A DNA stretch of 64,000 bases from Paenibacillus sp. OK003 (GCF_900109515.1 NZ_FOBD01000011.1:62001-126000); one strand, 5' to 3'. Positions 35,467-46,036 are shown, counted from the first letter of the stretch. Notes: generated from the letters alone by a model not told the origin. Numbers and translations are program-made.

Positions 35467-36075
35467 CTACATCACCCCCATCAGATAGACAATCGACAGG
35501 AGGAAAATCCAGACGACGTCCAAGAAGTGCCAGTACAAGCTGATTACGTTAATTTTACCGCGAGTGACATCGGTAATTCCACGTTTTTTCAGTTGCAGCA
35601 TCAATCCGATCATCCAGATCAGACCGAGCGATACGTGAAGTCCGTGAGTACCCACAAGGGTGAAGAATGCACCGGAAGATGCACTCGTTGTATAACTGAA
35701 CCCTTCATGAATCAACTCAATAAACTCCGATACCTCCAGGGCGATAAAGCTCGCACCCAGAACAGCTGTAACTGCCAGCCAGCTGATCAATTGCTTCACC
35801 TTGCCCTGATTCATGGCCAGAACCGCAAGTCCACTTGTGAATGAACTTGTGAGCAAGATAAATGTCTCGGCAATAACGCCAGGCATTTTAATCAATTCAG
35901 ACAATACAGGTCCGCCCGCCGAATTGTCACGCAACACAATAAAGGTTGCGAACAATACGGAGAACAGGATAACGTCGGAAATCAGGAAGAACCAGAATCC
36001 GAGTATTTTTAATTCTTGCGGGTCATGGTGACCATGGTCATGAGCATGACCGTGCTTTGCGGCTGCTTGAGCCAT
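35467..36075 (-). CDS. qoxC: quinol oxidase subunit III
   Basis: A 202-residue membrane protein with five helices, characteristic of the short CyoC/QoxC form. The segment LVGTHGLHVSLGLIWM and the C-terminus YWHFLDVVWIFLLSIVYLMG are conserved in subunit III. It begins with a His-rich stretch (HGHAHDHGHH). Its start codon directly follows the qoxB stop. Confidence 0.95.
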   Translation of the reverse strand: MAQAAAKHGHAHDHGHHDPQELKILGFWFFLISDVILFSVLFATFIVLRDNSAGGPVLSELIKMPGVIAETFILLTSSFTSGLAVLAMNQGKVKQLISWLAVTAVLGASFIALEVSEFIELIHEGFSYTTSASSGAFFTLVGTHGLHVSLGLIWMIGLMLQLKKRGITDVTRGKINVISLYWHFLDVVWIFLLSIVYLMGVM

Positions 36076-38046
36076 TTATACCGACCCCCTTAACGACGCT
36101 TCGGTACGCTTAATTTCGTCAACCGGAATATAATAATCCGTATCGTATGAGAATGAACGAGCGATCATGCAAATCCCTACGCCAGCGAGTCCGAGAATCG
36201 CCATCCACAGCCATCCGAATACAAAGCCGAAACCGGCAATGAACCAGAATATAGACATAATGAACGGAATTGCGGAATTTTTAGGCATATGAATCGGCTC
36301 AAGCGGCTGTTCAGGTGGATAGATGCCTTTGGCACGACGTTCCTTCTCTTCCCACCACTCATCAATATCATCTCCGCGCGGTGTAATGGCGAAGTTATAT
36401 TCAGGAGCAGGTGAAGGAATCGACCACTCGAGCGTACGACCACCCCAAGGGTCGCCAGAAGCTTTGAGTGTTTTGTATTTCCGAATGCCGTCTGCAATTT
36501 GTGCAACCTGGAACAAGAATCCGACACCCATCAGGAATGCCCCGATTGTGGATACAAAGTTCAGTTCCCACCAGCCGGTATCCCAGCCATAGGTGCTCAG
36601 ACGACGTGTCATACCCATCAAACCGACAGCGTACTGCGGCATGAAGCAGACATAGAAACCGATATTCCAAGTCCAGAAAGCCCATTTACCCAGTTTTTCT
36701 GGCAGTTGGAATCCAAACATTTTAGGCCACCAGTAGTACAGACCTGCAAAGTATCCGAATACTACACCACCGATCAAGACTTGGTGGAAGTGAGCAATCA
36801 GGAAGTAACTGTTGTGGAACTGGAAGTCAGCAGGTGCAACGGATAACATAACCCCCGTCATCCCCCCGACGATAAAGCATGGAATAAATGCAAGTGTCCA
36901 TAGCATCGGGGTATCCATGCGTATCCTTCCCCGGAACATGGTAAACAGCCAGTTAAAGATTTTAACCCCTGTTGGTATGGCTATCAACATCGTGGTTACG
37001 GCGAAGAATGCATTAACGTCTGCTCCCGAACCCATCGTGAAGAAGTGATGCGCCCATGTAAAGAAGGACAGGAAGCTAATGATCAGCATCGCAAATACCA
37101 TTGATTTATAACCAAACAATTTTTTCTTCGAGAATGTACTTACAATCTCGGAGAACACACCGAATGCCGGCAAGACAACGATATATACCTCAGGGTGACC
37201 CCACATCCAGATCAAGTTGATATACATCATCGGATTACCGCCCAAATCAAGTGTGAAGAAATGCGCCCCCGCGAACCTGTCGAGGAAAAGCAACGCAAGT
37301 GTCACTGTCAAGATTGGGAATGCAAACAGAATGATAATACAAGTGGAGAATACCGACCATGTAAACATCGGCATTTTCATCCATTTCATGCCTGGCGCAC
37401 GCATTTTAATGATGGTAACCAGGAAGTTGATACCGGTAGCCAGGGAACCGATACCCGAAATCTGAATACCCCATATATAGAAGTTTTGTCCCACCCCCGG
37501 GCTATGCGATAGCTCCGATAAAGGCGGATAACTGAGCCAGCCTGCGTCCGGTGAACCACCGATAACGAAGGACAGGTTGAACAGCATTGCTCCCAGGAAG
37601 AATAACCAGAAGCTTAGTGCATTCAGGAATGGGAACGCAACGTCCCTTGCCCCGATTTGAAGCGGTACAATAACATTAAATAAACCGAACATAAACGGCA
37701 TCGCCATGAACAAGATCATGATCGTACCATGAGTCGTAAAGACCTGATTATAATGCTCGGGATGTAAGAAATCCATGTTAGGCATAGCTAGCTGAAGACG
37801 CATCATGAGTGCATCCACACCACCACGGAAGAGCATGATAATGGAAGCAATAATATACATAATACCGATCTTTTTGTGATCGACGGTAGTTAACCAGTTA
37901 CGCCAGAGCCAGCCCCATTTTTTGAAATAAGTCAGCACCGCTACGATGGTAATCATCGTAATCCCGATCGCCACGTCCGCACCATAAATCAGCGGATCAC
38001 CGGTAACGAAAAACTCCGATGCAAACTCCTTAAGTCTCTCTAACAT
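36076..38046 (-). CDS. qoxB: quinol oxidase subunit I (haem-copper catalytic subunit)
   Basis: A 656-residue, about 14-helix protein that holds the low-spin haem and the haem-copper centre, where O2 is reduced to water with proton pumping. GHPEVYIVVLPAFG contains the CuB His and cross-linked Tyr, WAHHFFTMG two more CuB His, and LIAHFHQVLIGGVVF the haem ligands. TTHGTIMILFMAMP precedes them with the low-spin haem His. The length with the C-terminal extension is that of CyoB/QoxB rather than cytochrome c oxidase. Confidence 0.97.
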   Translation of the reverse strand: MLERLKEFASEFFVTGDPLIYGADVAIGITMITIVAVLTYFKKWGWLWRNWLTTVDHKKIGIMYIIASIIMLFRGGVDALMMRLQLAMPNMDFLHPEHYNQVFTTHGTIMILFMAMPFMFGLFNVIVPLQIGARDVAFPFLNALSFWLFFLGAMLFNLSFVIGGSPDAGWLSYPPLSELSHSPGVGQNFYIWGIQISGIGSLATGINFLVTIIKMRAPGMKWMKMPMFTWSVFSTCIIILFAFPILTVTLALLFLDRFAGAHFFTLDLGGNPMMYINLIWMWGHPEVYIVVLPAFGVFSEIVSTFSKKKLFGYKSMVFAMLIISFLSFFTWAHHFFTMGSGADVNAFFAVTTMLIAIPTGVKIFNWLFTMFRGRIRMDTPMLWTLAFIPCFIVGGMTGVMLSVAPADFQFHNSYFLIAHFHQVLIGGVVFGYFAGLYYWWPKMFGFQLPEKLGKWAFWTWNIGFYVCFMPQYAVGLMGMTRRLSTYGWDTGWWELNFVSTIGAFLMGVGFLFQVAQIADGIRKYKTLKASGDPWGGRTLEWSIPSPAPEYNFAITPRGDDIDEWWEEKERRAKGIYPPEQPLEPIHMPKNSAIPFIMSIFWFIAGFGFVFGWLWMAILGLAGVGICMIARSFSYDTDYYIPVDEIKRTEASLRGSV

Positions 38047-38067
38047 TGGGGGCCTCCTTTCGAATCT

Positions 38068-39021
38068 TTAGTTAGCACTCTTGTCCACGCCTTGCGTAGT
38101 AATCTCTTTGGCACCTGAAGCCTCACCGTGCTTGCTGTGAGCGCTTTGACCGTCAACAACATACTTGGTCACGATGTCTTGGAACAGTCCTTCAGGGAAG
38201 GAAGAATAATAAGCTACATTGCTTGTTCCCGGTTCCGCCAATGTTTTATACGTTTCTTGCGTCAGCGGTTGGGATTGTTGTTTCACTTCAGTAACCCATT
38301 TGTCGAAGTCTTCCTCCGATGTAGCATTCACATCAAAACGCATTTGGGCGAAGTGTTCCCCGGTAAAGTTGGCACCTGAACCCCAATATTGACCTTCATG
38401 ATCAGCTTGCAAGTACAAGGTCATCGCCATACCCGACATTGTATAAATCTGTCCACCAAGCTGCGGAATCCAGAACGAGTTCATCGGTGAATCCGCGGTG
38501 AGCTCAAATTTTACGGGCCGGTCTGCCGGAATATTCAACGTATTGACCGTTGCAATACCTTGCTCCGGATACATAAACAACCATTTCCAGTCCAGTGAAG
38601 ATACTTGAATGGTCACCGGTGCTTTCTCGGATGCCAATGGCTTCGAAGGTTCCAGATCATAGGTGTAGCGGATTGTTACAACCGCCAGCAACCCAATAAT
38701 AATAATCGGAACGGTCCACCAGATAGCCTCCGCTTTAGTGCTATGAGACCAGTTCGGCTCATAAGCAGATTTATTGTCCGGTTTGTCGCGGTAACGCCAT
38801 ACAATTACAGCAGACAAAATCAATACAGGCACAATAACGACTGCACACAGAATTGTCGAAATGACAATCAAATCTCTCTGCGAAGCGCCAACAGGCCCTT
38901 TCGGATCCAGAACAACGTACTGCCCGCCTGCCAGCATTGGCCAGACAATCAATGCAATTGTAACCAACGTCAGGACAACCGGAATGATTATCCGAATTAG
39001 CGACCTAGGTTTCTTGTTCAT
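38068..39021 (-). CDS. qoxA: quinol oxidase subunit II
   Basis: A 317-residue protein with an N-terminal hydrophobic segment, two transmembrane helices and an external cupredoxin domain (from about residue 135, SLDWKWLFMYPEQGIATVN). The CuA ligands (CxxxC and His) of cytochrome c oxidases are absent, which marks it as the quinol-oxidising type. No lipobox cysteine is seen at the N-terminus, unlike many CyoA proteins. It is the first gene of qoxABCD. Confidence 0.94.
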   Translation of the reverse strand: MNKKPRSLIRIIIPVVLTLVTIALIVWPMLAGGQYVVLDPKGPVGASQRDLIVISTILCAVVIVPVLILSAVIVWRYRDKPDNKSAYEPNWSHSTKAEAIWWTVPIIIIGLLAVVTIRYTYDLEPSKPLASEKAPVTIQVSSLDWKWLFMYPEQGIATVNTLNIPADRPVKFELTADSPMNSFWIPQLGGQIYTMSGMAMTLYLQADHEGQYWGSGANFTGEHFAQMRFDVNATSEEDFDKWVTEVKQQSQPLTQETYKTLAEPGTSNVAYYSSFPEGLFQDIVTKYVVDGQSAHSKHGEASGAKEITTQGVDKSAN

Positions 39022-39338
39022 CTTGATCCCCTCTCCTTAAATTCGCTCATACTGAAAAAACAGTATACTACTCTCTTCCTTCTAAAGATATCAGAAATGA
39101 GCAACTTTTTTGTTCATGTTAACAAATTTGTCGATTTTGCACCTTAAATGTGTGAATTTTTTCTCACAAATCGCTTGCACACTTGATATTTCCTCATCGT
39201 AATCTTTACACTTCAAGTCACAAAATAAAACCCTTTGCAGTCCCGTTGAACAGTATCAACGAATCCGCAAAGGGCTTTATTGACTGGGATTCCGGGTGCT
39301 CATCCAGTCTTATTATGAACGAATTAACGCAAGATTAT
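39022..39338 (-). promoter_or_regulatory. qox promoter region with a redox-regulator-like dyad
   Basis: No gene is present. TGTGA (39151-39155) and TCACA (39164-39168) form a dyad with an 8-bp spacer about 130 bp before qoxA. On the minus strand it contains TTTGTGAGA, close to the ResD half-site TTTGTGAAT, and it also resembles a Rex site. The rest is AT-rich promoter DNA, bounded by the terminator at 39222-39274. Confidence 0.4.
39222..39274 (-). terminator. terminator after the 87-residue membrane protein gene
   Basis: CCCTTTGC and GCAAAGGG arms with an inner GTTGA/TCAAC stem are followed on the minus strand by TTTTATTTTG. Confidence 0.85.
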
Positions 39339-39602
39339 TTAATCGGCGCCTTCGTCTTCCCGGCGTGTATGAACTAGTCCAATCGATTTGGCAATTACAT
39401 AAATAAATACACTACCCACCAAGAAACCGATCCCCACCATTAATCCCAGGTTGCGATCATTAAAATCATTCAGGTTGATCAGGCACATGATTACTCCCGT
39501 AATAAGGGCAATCCAAGCCAGAACTGTCATCGTTAACACTGCACGCCGCATATTTTTATCTTTGCGCTCCAATTGGCTTACCATTGCTGTCTTCGATGCC
39601 AT
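39339..39602 (-). CDS. small membrane protein upstream of the qox operon, unknown function
   Basis: An 87-residue protein with a basic N-terminal part (LERKDKNMRR) and two helices (residues ~25-43 and ~53-72). The start is set at the ATG with AAAGGAAG upstream; a longer frame adds 19 residues without support. I do not recognise the family. It is separated from qoxA by a terminator, so it is probably an independent unit. The 398-base stretch between it and the GH1 gene holds only AT-rich DNA and the terminator at 39857-39899. Confidence 0.65.
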   Translation of the reverse strand: MASKTAMVSQLERKDKNMRRAVLTMTVLAWIALITGVIMCLINLNDFNDRNLGLMVGIGFLVGSVFIYVIAKSIGLVHTRREDEGAD

Positions 39603-39856
39603 AGTAAACACTTCCTTTTCCCTTTTTGTAAGTGCTTTCCTTATACCAATATACCACATCAGTATGATTTTTAGTCAACAAATGTTCAAATTTCTTTCGC
39701 AATTTGGACACTTTATTTGTATTTTAACTGTTGACAAGGGCTAGATCACTTCTTCTTACTTCTTATAACCCAAAAATGCCCTCCTCATAACATGAAACAG
39801 CCCAGACCTTATGAAACCTTCATGAACATGTGAGTTCGGGGTGAAAATAAAACAAT

Positions 39857-39899
39857 AAAAAAAGACGGTGCTTCGGATTACCGAACCACCGTCTTTTTT
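39857..39899 (-). terminator. bidirectional-looking terminator after the GH1 gene
   Basis: AAAAAAGACGGTG and CACCGTCTTTTTT arms with an inner TTCGG/CCGAA stem form a strong hairpin; it ends the GH95-GH1 unit on the minus strand. Confidence 0.92.
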
Positions 39900-40000
39900 C
39901 TGATGAACACGTATGTCCCTGCATTTAACAATTGAAATAACGTAATTACTTAGTTATGTCAGGTTCTGAGCACTTCTTCCTGGAATATTGAAATTAAAGC

Positions 40001-41347
40001 TTAAATTCGTGTTTCCAACCAATTATTTTTGATCACATTCTGATACCAGTAAAAGCTTTCTTTAGGTGTTCTGACCAATGAACGGTAATCCACATGCACA
40101 AGTCCAAAGCGCATACGGTATCCTTCCGCCCACTCAAAGTTATCCATCAAAGACCAAGCCATGTAGCCTTTCAGGTTGATTCCGTCGTTGATAATCCGAT
40201 GAATTTGAGCCAAATGCTGCTCATAGTATGCAATCCGGCGATCATCATTGATTTTGCCATTTTCCAAATCATCATTGATGCATGCACCATTTTCTGTGAT
40301 GTAGACATCCACATTTCCGTATTTTTGCAAGTAATGCATGAACTCATACAGTCCGCGTGATTCAACAGGCCAGCCAATATCCGTTTTGGTAAGTCCCATA
40401 TCCACCTCTTCGGATTGCAATGCACCCGCCTCTGGATTGAAACGATTGATTCCCATGGTGTAATAGTTAATGCCAAGCAAGTCAATGGGTTGCGAGATGA
40501 TCTCCATATCGCCTTCCTGAATGGGTACTGTAGCTCCAGCTTCTGCGAACCATTCCACCATAAATTGTGGATACGATCCTTTGTAGATCGGGTCTAGGAA
40601 CCAATCGGTGTTCAGAGCAATTGCCCGATCACAGGCTGCCTGATCTTCTGGAGATTTGCTGTAAGGCTCAGCCCAGCATACATTGGGTGCAATACCAATC
40701 TGTCCTGTTGTACCCAAGCGACGGAACGATTGAACGGCTTTACCGTGAGCAACGAGCAGTCCATGAGCAACATTAATGGATGTTTGCAGGTCCTTATTTC
40801 CTGGCGCATGAATGCCAAGCAGGTTTGACAGAAACGCAATGCACCATGGTTCGTTGAAAGTTAGCCAAAAATTAATTTTACCGGAAAACTCCTTGAAGAT
40901 GACTTCAGCATATTTTACAAATGCATCCACCGTCCTGCGATTGCCCCAACCTCCGATATCCTCCAGCGTCTGAGGCAAGTCCCAATGATACAGCGTACAG
41001 AAAGGTTCGATTCCCGCTTCAAGCAGCTTATCCACGAATCGATGATAGAAGTCCAAGCCTTCCCGATTGATCTCGCCATCTCCATCAGGAATAATACGCG
41101 GCCAGGCGATCGAGAATCGGTAGGTGTTGATCCCAAGCTTTTTCATCAGCTCGATGTCTTCCTCATAGCGATGGTAACTGTCACATGCGACATCACCATT
41201 ATCTCCATTGAATACTTTGCCGGGCGTACGGGCAAACGTATCCCAGATGGATACCCCGCGTCCGCCTTCCTGCGCTGCCCCTTCGATTTGATAGGAAGCT
41301 GTTGCTGTTCCCCAGCAGAAATCTTGTGGAAATTGAAAAATCGTCAT
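40001..41347 (-). CDS. GH1 beta-glucosidase
   Basis: A 448-residue cytoplasmic GH1 enzyme hydrolysing beta-glucosides (or related beta-glycosides) released by import. FCWGTATASYQIEGA is the GH1 N-terminal signature, LTFNEPW holds the acid/base Glu, and VYITENGA the nucleophile Glu. LFDMEPH-type phospho-sugar loops are not seen, so a non-phosphorylated substrate is likely. It is 16 bases after the GH95 gene and shares its promoter region and terminator. Confidence 0.94.
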   Translation of the reverse strand: MTIFQFPQDFCWGTATASYQIEGAAQEGGRGVSIWDTFARTPGKVFNGDNGDVACDSYHRYEEDIELMKKLGINTYRFSIAWPRIIPDGDGEINREGLDFYHRFVDKLLEAGIEPFCTLYHWDLPQTLEDIGGWGNRRTVDAFVKYAEVIFKEFSGKINFWLTFNEPWCIAFLSNLLGIHAPGNKDLQTSINVAHGLLVAHGKAVQSFRRLGTTGQIGIAPNVCWAEPYSKSPEDQAACDRAIALNTDWFLDPIYKGSYPQFMVEWFAEAGATVPIQEGDMEIISQPIDLLGINYYTMGINRFNPEAGALQSEEVDMGLTKTDIGWPVESRGLYEFMHYLQKYGNVDVYITENGACINDDLENGKINDDRRIAYYEQHLAQIHRIINDGINLKGYMAWSLMDNFEWAEGYRMRFGLVHVDYRSLVRTPKESFYWYQNVIKNNWLETRI

Positions 41348-41363
41348 CGTTTACTCCTCCGTC

Positions 41364-43739
41364 TCATGATGACACGCGGATCGTCTGTCCTGCGGTCATG
41401 GTTAAAATAACTACATAATCACCCTGAGGTGTAAGCTGCGCTTTGGCCTGATCGTTTCCTTCCAGTGGGTATGCACTGCGAATGGTTATCGAACCAGCGT
41501 GATCAGCCTTAATTTCGGCGCTTGAGAGTCTGCCCTCTGTCCACTCGATTGCCACCCTATATCCACCACGTGCCCGAAGCCCCTTCACACTGCCACTGGC
41601 CCAGTGTGAAGGCAGTGCTGGCAGCAGATGTAATTCACCCAAATGACTCTGTAACAGCATCTCGGCAATACCGGCAGTGCCACCAAAATTGCCATCGATC
41701 TGGAACGGCGGATGATCATCAAACAGATTGGGATGCGTGGAACGAGCCAGCAGCGTACGGACAAACTGATGTGCAAGCTTGCTATCCAGCAGCCTCGCAT
41801 ACAGATTGATCAACCAGGCACAGCTCCAACCTGTATGCCCGCCACCTTGTGAGATACGACGTTCAAGTGACACTCGTGCTGCTTCCACCAGTTCCGGCGT
41901 ATCCAGTCGGTTGATCTGCTCCCCCGGATACAGACCATACAGATGGGAGACGTGACGATGCCCCGGTTCGGATTCGGCAAAATCTTTGAACCATTCCTGC
42001 AGCTGCCCCTCGCTTCCGATCTTGAATGGATAGAGCTTGCTGCGTGCTTCGCTCCACTCCTTCGCCAGCTGTTGATCCACATCCAGCTGCTTCGTTGCTT
42101 CAATGCATCGATCGAACAACTCACGAATCAATGTCATATCCATCGTCGAAGCCATGGAGATGCTGCGAGCCTCTCCTTTCTCAGTGAGGAACTTGTTCTC
42201 TGGAGAGGTTGAAGGAGCGGTAACCAGATATCCGTCTGGTCCCTCCACCAACCAGTCAAGACAGAAGAGCGCCGCTTCCTTCATGATTGGATACGCGCGT
42301 TCCGCGAGGAATTGCTGATCACGGGTAAACAGATAATGCTCCCATAGATGTGAAGTCAACCACACGCCACCCATTGGCCAGAACGCCCAGCTTGCATCTC
42401 CACCTGTAGGCGTGGATGTCCTCCAAATATCCACATTATGATGGGCTGTCCAGCCGCGCGCCCCGTACAAAATACGTGCTGTCCTTCTCCCTGTATCGCT
42501 CAGATCCTCCAACAAGCCAAACAGCGGCTCATGGCATTCACTCAGGTTGCATACTTCTGCCGGCCAGTAATTCATCTCGGTATTGATATTAATCGTGTAA
42601 TCACTATGCCAGGGCGGCTCCACCTGATGATTCCAGATTCCCTGCAGATTGGCTGGCTGGCTTCCTTTACGTGAACTACCCATTAACAGATATCTGCCAT
42701 ATTGAAAATAGAGTGCCTCCAGGCCGGGATCATGGGCTCCAGCCTGGTACGCTTGCAGCCGCTCATCTGTAGGCAATGCTTCATTCGCTGATGTGCCGAG
42801 ATCAATAGATACTCTTGAAAATAAAGTCCCATGATCCATCACATGCCGCTCGCGAAGAGCCTTCATGCCATGAGCCATCGCTTTAGTGATTACCTCCCTG
42901 CACTCCTGATCCAGAATCACACCATCCTTAACAGGTACCACATCATAGCCTTCAAAGGCGGTCGCCGCTGTCAGATAAAAAATAACCTGGTCGGCTCCCT
43001 GTATATGAAGTCTTCCGTCCATAACTGAAACTTCGGCATTCTTGCCCATCGCAGTCGTGGCCAGTCGCACAGCATAAGCCGTTCCCCGATCTTCCTCGTA
43101 AATGACGGACTCCGGATGATCCCTGAAATAATTCGATTCAACGTGACTCGGACAGCGACTGAATAAGGTAAGTGCATCGCCCGAAGCCTGAACTTTATAA
43201 GGATGTGGACTGTCTAATGTAACACTGACGTTTACAGCTCCCTCACGATCAGCAGTGATGGTACATACCATGAGATCATCCGGCGCACTGGCGTATACTT
43301 CACGTACATAACGAATGCCTTTATACGAATACTTCGTCGTTGTAATCCCGCTGGGGAGATCAAGCTCACGCTCAAATTCATCGTACGGGATCCCACCCAG
43401 TTCAGTGTGCTGCAACTTAAAGTGACCCATCGGCTGATAAGCTTCCACATCACGTCCCAGCATCTCGCGGTTCAGCAATTGTTCAGCTTCGCTGTATTGC
43501 CCTGACATGATCAGTTCCCGGGTCTGCTTCAGGTATCGCTGACTGCTGTACTGGATGGTGTCACGTGGAAATCCGGACCACAATGTATCTTCATTTAACT
43601 GAATTTGTTCATACGCCGCTCCGCCATACACCATACCGCCAAGGCGACCATTGCCGATGGGCAACGCCTCTTCCCAGCGAGTAGCCGGCTGACGATACCA
43701 CAGACGGTTTTCTTGTGTTCTCTCATTAAATGGGGACAT
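41364..43739 (-). CDS. GH95 glycosidase (alpha-L-fucosidase / alpha-L-galactosidase type)
   Basis: A 791-residue protein without a signal peptide. [18 protein letters not shown] is the GH95 N-terminal signature. [32 protein letters not shown] and [13 protein letters not shown] belong to the (alpha/alpha)6 catalytic barrel, and [17 protein letters not shown] to its last part. GH95 enzymes remove terminal alpha-L-fucose or alpha-L-galactose, often from xyloglucan- or glycan-type oligosaccharides. With the GH1 beta-glucosidase and the LplABC-type importer it suggests uptake of a fucosylated or galactosylated plant oligosaccharide. Box and cre sites precede it. Confidence 0.92.
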   Translation of the reverse strand: MSPFNERTQENRLWYRQPATRWEEALPIGNGRLGGMVYGGAAYEQIQLNEDTLWSGFPRDTIQYSSQRYLKQTRELIMSGQYSEAEQLLNREMLGRDVEAYQPMGHFKLQHTELGGIPYDEFERELDLPSGITTTKYSYKGIRYVREVYASAPDDLMVCTITADREGAVNVSVTLDSPHPYKVQASGDALTLFSRCPSHVESNYFRDHPESVIYEEDRGTAYAVRLATTAMGKNAEVSVMDGRLHIQGADQVIFYLTAATAFEGYDVVPVKDGVILDQECREVITKAMAHGMKALRERHVMDHGTLFSRVSIDLGTSANEALPTDERLQAYQAGAHDPGLEALYFQYGRYLLMGSSRKGSQPANLQGIWNHQVEPPWHSDYTININTEMNYWPAEVCNLSECHEPLFGLLEDLSDTGRRTARILYGARGWTAHHNVDIWRTSTPTGGDASWAFWPMGGVWLTSHLWEHYLFTRDQQFLAERAYPIMKEAALFCLDWLVEGPDGYLVTAPSTSPENKFLTEKGEARSISMASTMDMTLIRELFDRCIEATKQLDVDQQLAKEWSEARSKLYPFKIGSEGQLQEWFKDFAESEPGHRHVSHLYGLYPGEQINRLDTPELVEAARVSLERRISQGGGHTGWSCAWLINLYARLLDSKLAHQFVRTLLARSTHPNLFDDHPPFQIDGNFGGTAGIAEMLLQSHLGELHLLPALPSHWASGSVKGLRARGGYRVAIEWTEGRLSSAEIKADHAGSITIRSAYPLEGNDQAKAQLTPQGDYVVILTMTAGQTIRVSS

Positions 43740-43779
43740 AGATTACTCCTATTCCTGAATCAGCTATTTTGCATAATTC

Positions 43780-43793
43780 TAAAACGTTTTCGG
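43780..43793 (-). promoter_or_regulatory. LacI-family-type box before the GH95 gene
   Basis: TAAAACGTTTTCGG, on the minus strand CCGAAAACGTTTTA, lies 40 bases before the GH95 start. It is one of a set of similar boxes spread from here to 52.2 kb. Confidence 0.65.
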
Positions 43794-43877
43794 TAATAAG
43801 TAAAAAGATGTTTTTTCTCGCATTCCAGAATGAAATATACACTCTGATATCTGTCTTTTGATCTGTATCATTTTACC

Positions 43878-43891
43878 TGAAAGTGCTTACA
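43878..43891 (-). promoter_or_regulatory. cre-like site before the GH95 gene
   Basis: TGAAAGTGCTTACA matches TGWNANCGNTNWCA at 13 of 14 positions (central C replaced by T). It suggests CcpA control. Confidence 0.6.
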
Positions 43892-43974
43892 ATATTACAA
43901 AAAATTATATTGGATTTTTATCAGTGCGTCAACGTATATCCTCACATTTACCTTTTCATTTATAATGAATGTCA

Positions 43975-44012
43975 ATATAAAAAAGAAGGACCTCCCTTCC
44001 GGGAAATCCTCC
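43975..44012 (-). terminator. terminator after SBP 1
   Basis: On the minus strand AGGATTTCCC pairs with GGGAGGTCCT (two G-T pairs) around GGAA and is followed by TCTTTTTTAT. Confidence 0.82.
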
Positions 44013-44024
44013 ATTTAAAAGTTA

Positions 44025-45731
44025 TTATTTTGTGTTTTGTCCATTCCACAATTCCACTCGTGCTTGAACGTAACCTGTGTACTCCTGCTCCATTTTTACT
44101 GCACCAGCTTTATCAAGTTCAGCAAGCATGTTATCATACACACTGTCGAATTGGTCAGCAGGGGTTAGGACAGCTTTTGGAATACTCTTACGAATGATGT
44201 CCTGAGTTTTCTGGAAAACTACGTTGTAATCACTATCAGAAGGCACAGAGATGTTCCAAGCTGCTCCCCATGGTTTCACCGGGAATTCGTCTGCTTTTGG
44301 AAATAGGTCCAGCCATGTTGTTGCACCATAAGCTTTCAACGTTTTCTTCTCCGCATCAGAGTATCCTGCAACAATCTGATCAGGGAAATTGGTAGTGTAA
44401 TAATTATCTGTTGAATCTTTCACTCCATCCCCGTAGTGCGCACTAAAGATATTATACAGGCCAACTCCGCTTTCCTTAGTAAACGAAGCATTATCATCAT
44501 TTTTACGCTTCTGAACATCGGCCGGGATTACACGCTTGCCATCTTCCACATTATATTGTTTCCCTTCTACACCCCAGTTTCTTAAAACCTGTCCTTCATC
44601 AGAGGCCAACCAATCGAGGAATTTAATCGTACGTACCGGATCCGGATTGCTGGTTGTAATGCCAATACCCCATCCACTCATAAAACCGGTATCTTGCATG
44701 GAGTGATCCTTAATATCCTTGTTCAAAGTAACCGGGAAGTGAGCATACGTATAGTCATCCTTGCCTTCCCCCTTCAGAGCATTTTCCGCATCGCTATAAC
44801 CCCATTCCTGATCAATCAGACCAAGAACACGACCACTGGCGATTTTAGATTTATACTGATCACTTTTTTGAACAAAGGCATCCTTGTCGAGCAGTCCTTC
44901 ATTGTACATTTTGTTCAGCCAACGGAAGTATTCCTTCTCCTCCGGACGCTTGTAATGCAACTGGGCTTCATACGTTTCAGGATCAATGTAATATTCGCCG
45001 TCATCAGGTGCTCCTGTTGCCTGAAAAGCAGGATTAGTTACTGTTATCATAATACGCCAGTCATCAGCGTCCAATGTCAATGGAATCGTCGGTTGACCAT
45101 CTGTTGTTGGATGTTTAGCGTAATATTCTTTTAACACTTTCTCATAATCATTGAGTGTCTTTACTTCTGGGTAACCGAGCTCTTCCAAAACTCTCTGCTG
45201 AATTTCAAAGCCACCGCCCGCATCAAATGTTTGTTGGTCCACTGCACCAACGGTTGGCAATACATATATTGCTTGATCCTCATTACTGTATTTGAGTCGA
45301 TCCATGTAATCGCCATATACTTTCTTCAAATTGGGACCGTATTTATCAATAAGGTCTGTCAAATCGACCATATTACCTGCATCCACCAGCTTGTTAATGT
45401 CTCCTTTGGCATAAATCATATCCGGAACTTCACCGCTGGCAGCCATCAAGGATATCTTGTCATTCCCACCGGATACAGCATATTCCGCATTAATAGTAAC
45501 ACCTGTTTTTTCAATAATGGCCTGACCAATATCATCTTTCATATTCGCCCAGTTCGGACTGGCATCCGCACCGAAGAAAGACAGTGTTATCGGTTTTGTA
45601 TCATCCGAGCCTTCGGTAGGTGTAGCATCTTTGCTTCCCGAATTTCCGCAGCCAGCTGTAACCAACAACGCACTTGCGAGCATCAACATTGCAAACGTCT
45701 TAGGTGTATTGCCTTTCATTTTGCCTCTCAT
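44025..45731 (-). CDS. LplA-type sugar-binding lipoprotein, paralogue 1
   Basis: A 568-residue lipoprotein with a signal peptide ending in the lipobox VTAGC and a family 1 solute-binding protein of the large LplA/YtcQ type. It should hand oligosaccharides to the LplBC-type permeases encoded nearby. ATG at 45731 follows AGGGGG by eight bases. It is one of three tandem paralogues. Its signal peptide is nearly identical to that of paralogue 2, and its middle part is close to both. Differences cluster after the VLPT segment (VLPTVGAVDQQTFDAGGG). It has its own box, cre and terminator, so it is a separate transcription unit. Confidence 0.93.
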   Translation of the reverse strand: MRGKMKGNTPKTFAMLMLASALLVTAGCGNSGSKDATPTEGSDDTKPITLSFFGADASPNWANMKDDIGQAIIEKTGVTINAEYAVSGGNDKISLMAASGEVPDMIYAKGDINKLVDAGNMVDLTDLIDKYGPNLKKVYGDYMDRLKYSNEDQAIYVLPTVGAVDQQTFDAGGGFEIQQRVLEELGYPEVKTLNDYEKVLKEYYAKHPTTDGQPTIPLTLDADDWRIMITVTNPAFQATGAPDDGEYYIDPETYEAQLHYKRPEEKEYFRWLNKMYNEGLLDKDAFVQKSDQYKSKIASGRVLGLIDQEWGYSDAENALKGEGKDDYTYAHFPVTLNKDIKDHSMQDTGFMSGWGIGITTSNPDPVRTIKFLDWLASDEGQVLRNWGVEGKQYNVEDGKRVIPADVQKRKNDDNASFTKESGVGLYNIFSAHYGDGVKDSTDNYYTTNFPDQIVAGYSDAEKKTLKAYGATTWLDLFPKADEFPVKPWGAAWNISVPSDSDYNVVFQKTQDIIRKSIPKAVLTPADQFDSVYDNMLAELDKAGAVKMEQEYTGYVQARVELWNGQNTK

Positions 45732-46036
45732 TGTCTAGTCCCCCTATTATTATGAAGGTTTTATCTGTATAACAGGCTTTAGGCCTGAGGATACCACTGG
45801 AAGATACATTTCTGTATGCGCTTACTAAAAATTAAATTTGTACTCTTTTTTATCAATACTAAAACTCTCTTCTAACATCCGTAAAACGTTTTCGATAAAT
45901 AGTTTAAAACGCTTACTGAAAGTGCTTACATTAACGATTATATGTTATCCTCACCCTTTCGTCAACAACAAAAAAGGCCCTTTCCGGGGACCTCTTTTGC
46001 TTTGAAAATGCTTAATTATCATGCTTATTTTCAGTA
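45732..46036 (-). promoter_or_regulatory. control region of SBP 1 with box, cre and upstream terminator
   Basis: TAAAACGTTTTCGA (45882-45895) is the recurring box. TTAAAACGC at about 45904 is a partial second copy. TGAAAGTGCTTACA (45917-45930) is a cre-like site. The terminator of SBP 2 lies at 45969-45995 (AGGTCCC/GGGCCT stem and TTTTTTG). No gene is present. Confidence 0.65.
45969..45995 (-). terminator. terminator after SBP 2
   Basis: On the minus strand AGGTCCC pairs with GGGCCT around CGGAAA and is followed by TTTTTTG. Confidence 0.85.

Noticed and set aside
38068-39021. Cytochrome c oxidase subunit II
   Set aside because: The CuA ligands (CxxxC and His) are absent, so this is the quinol-oxidising type.
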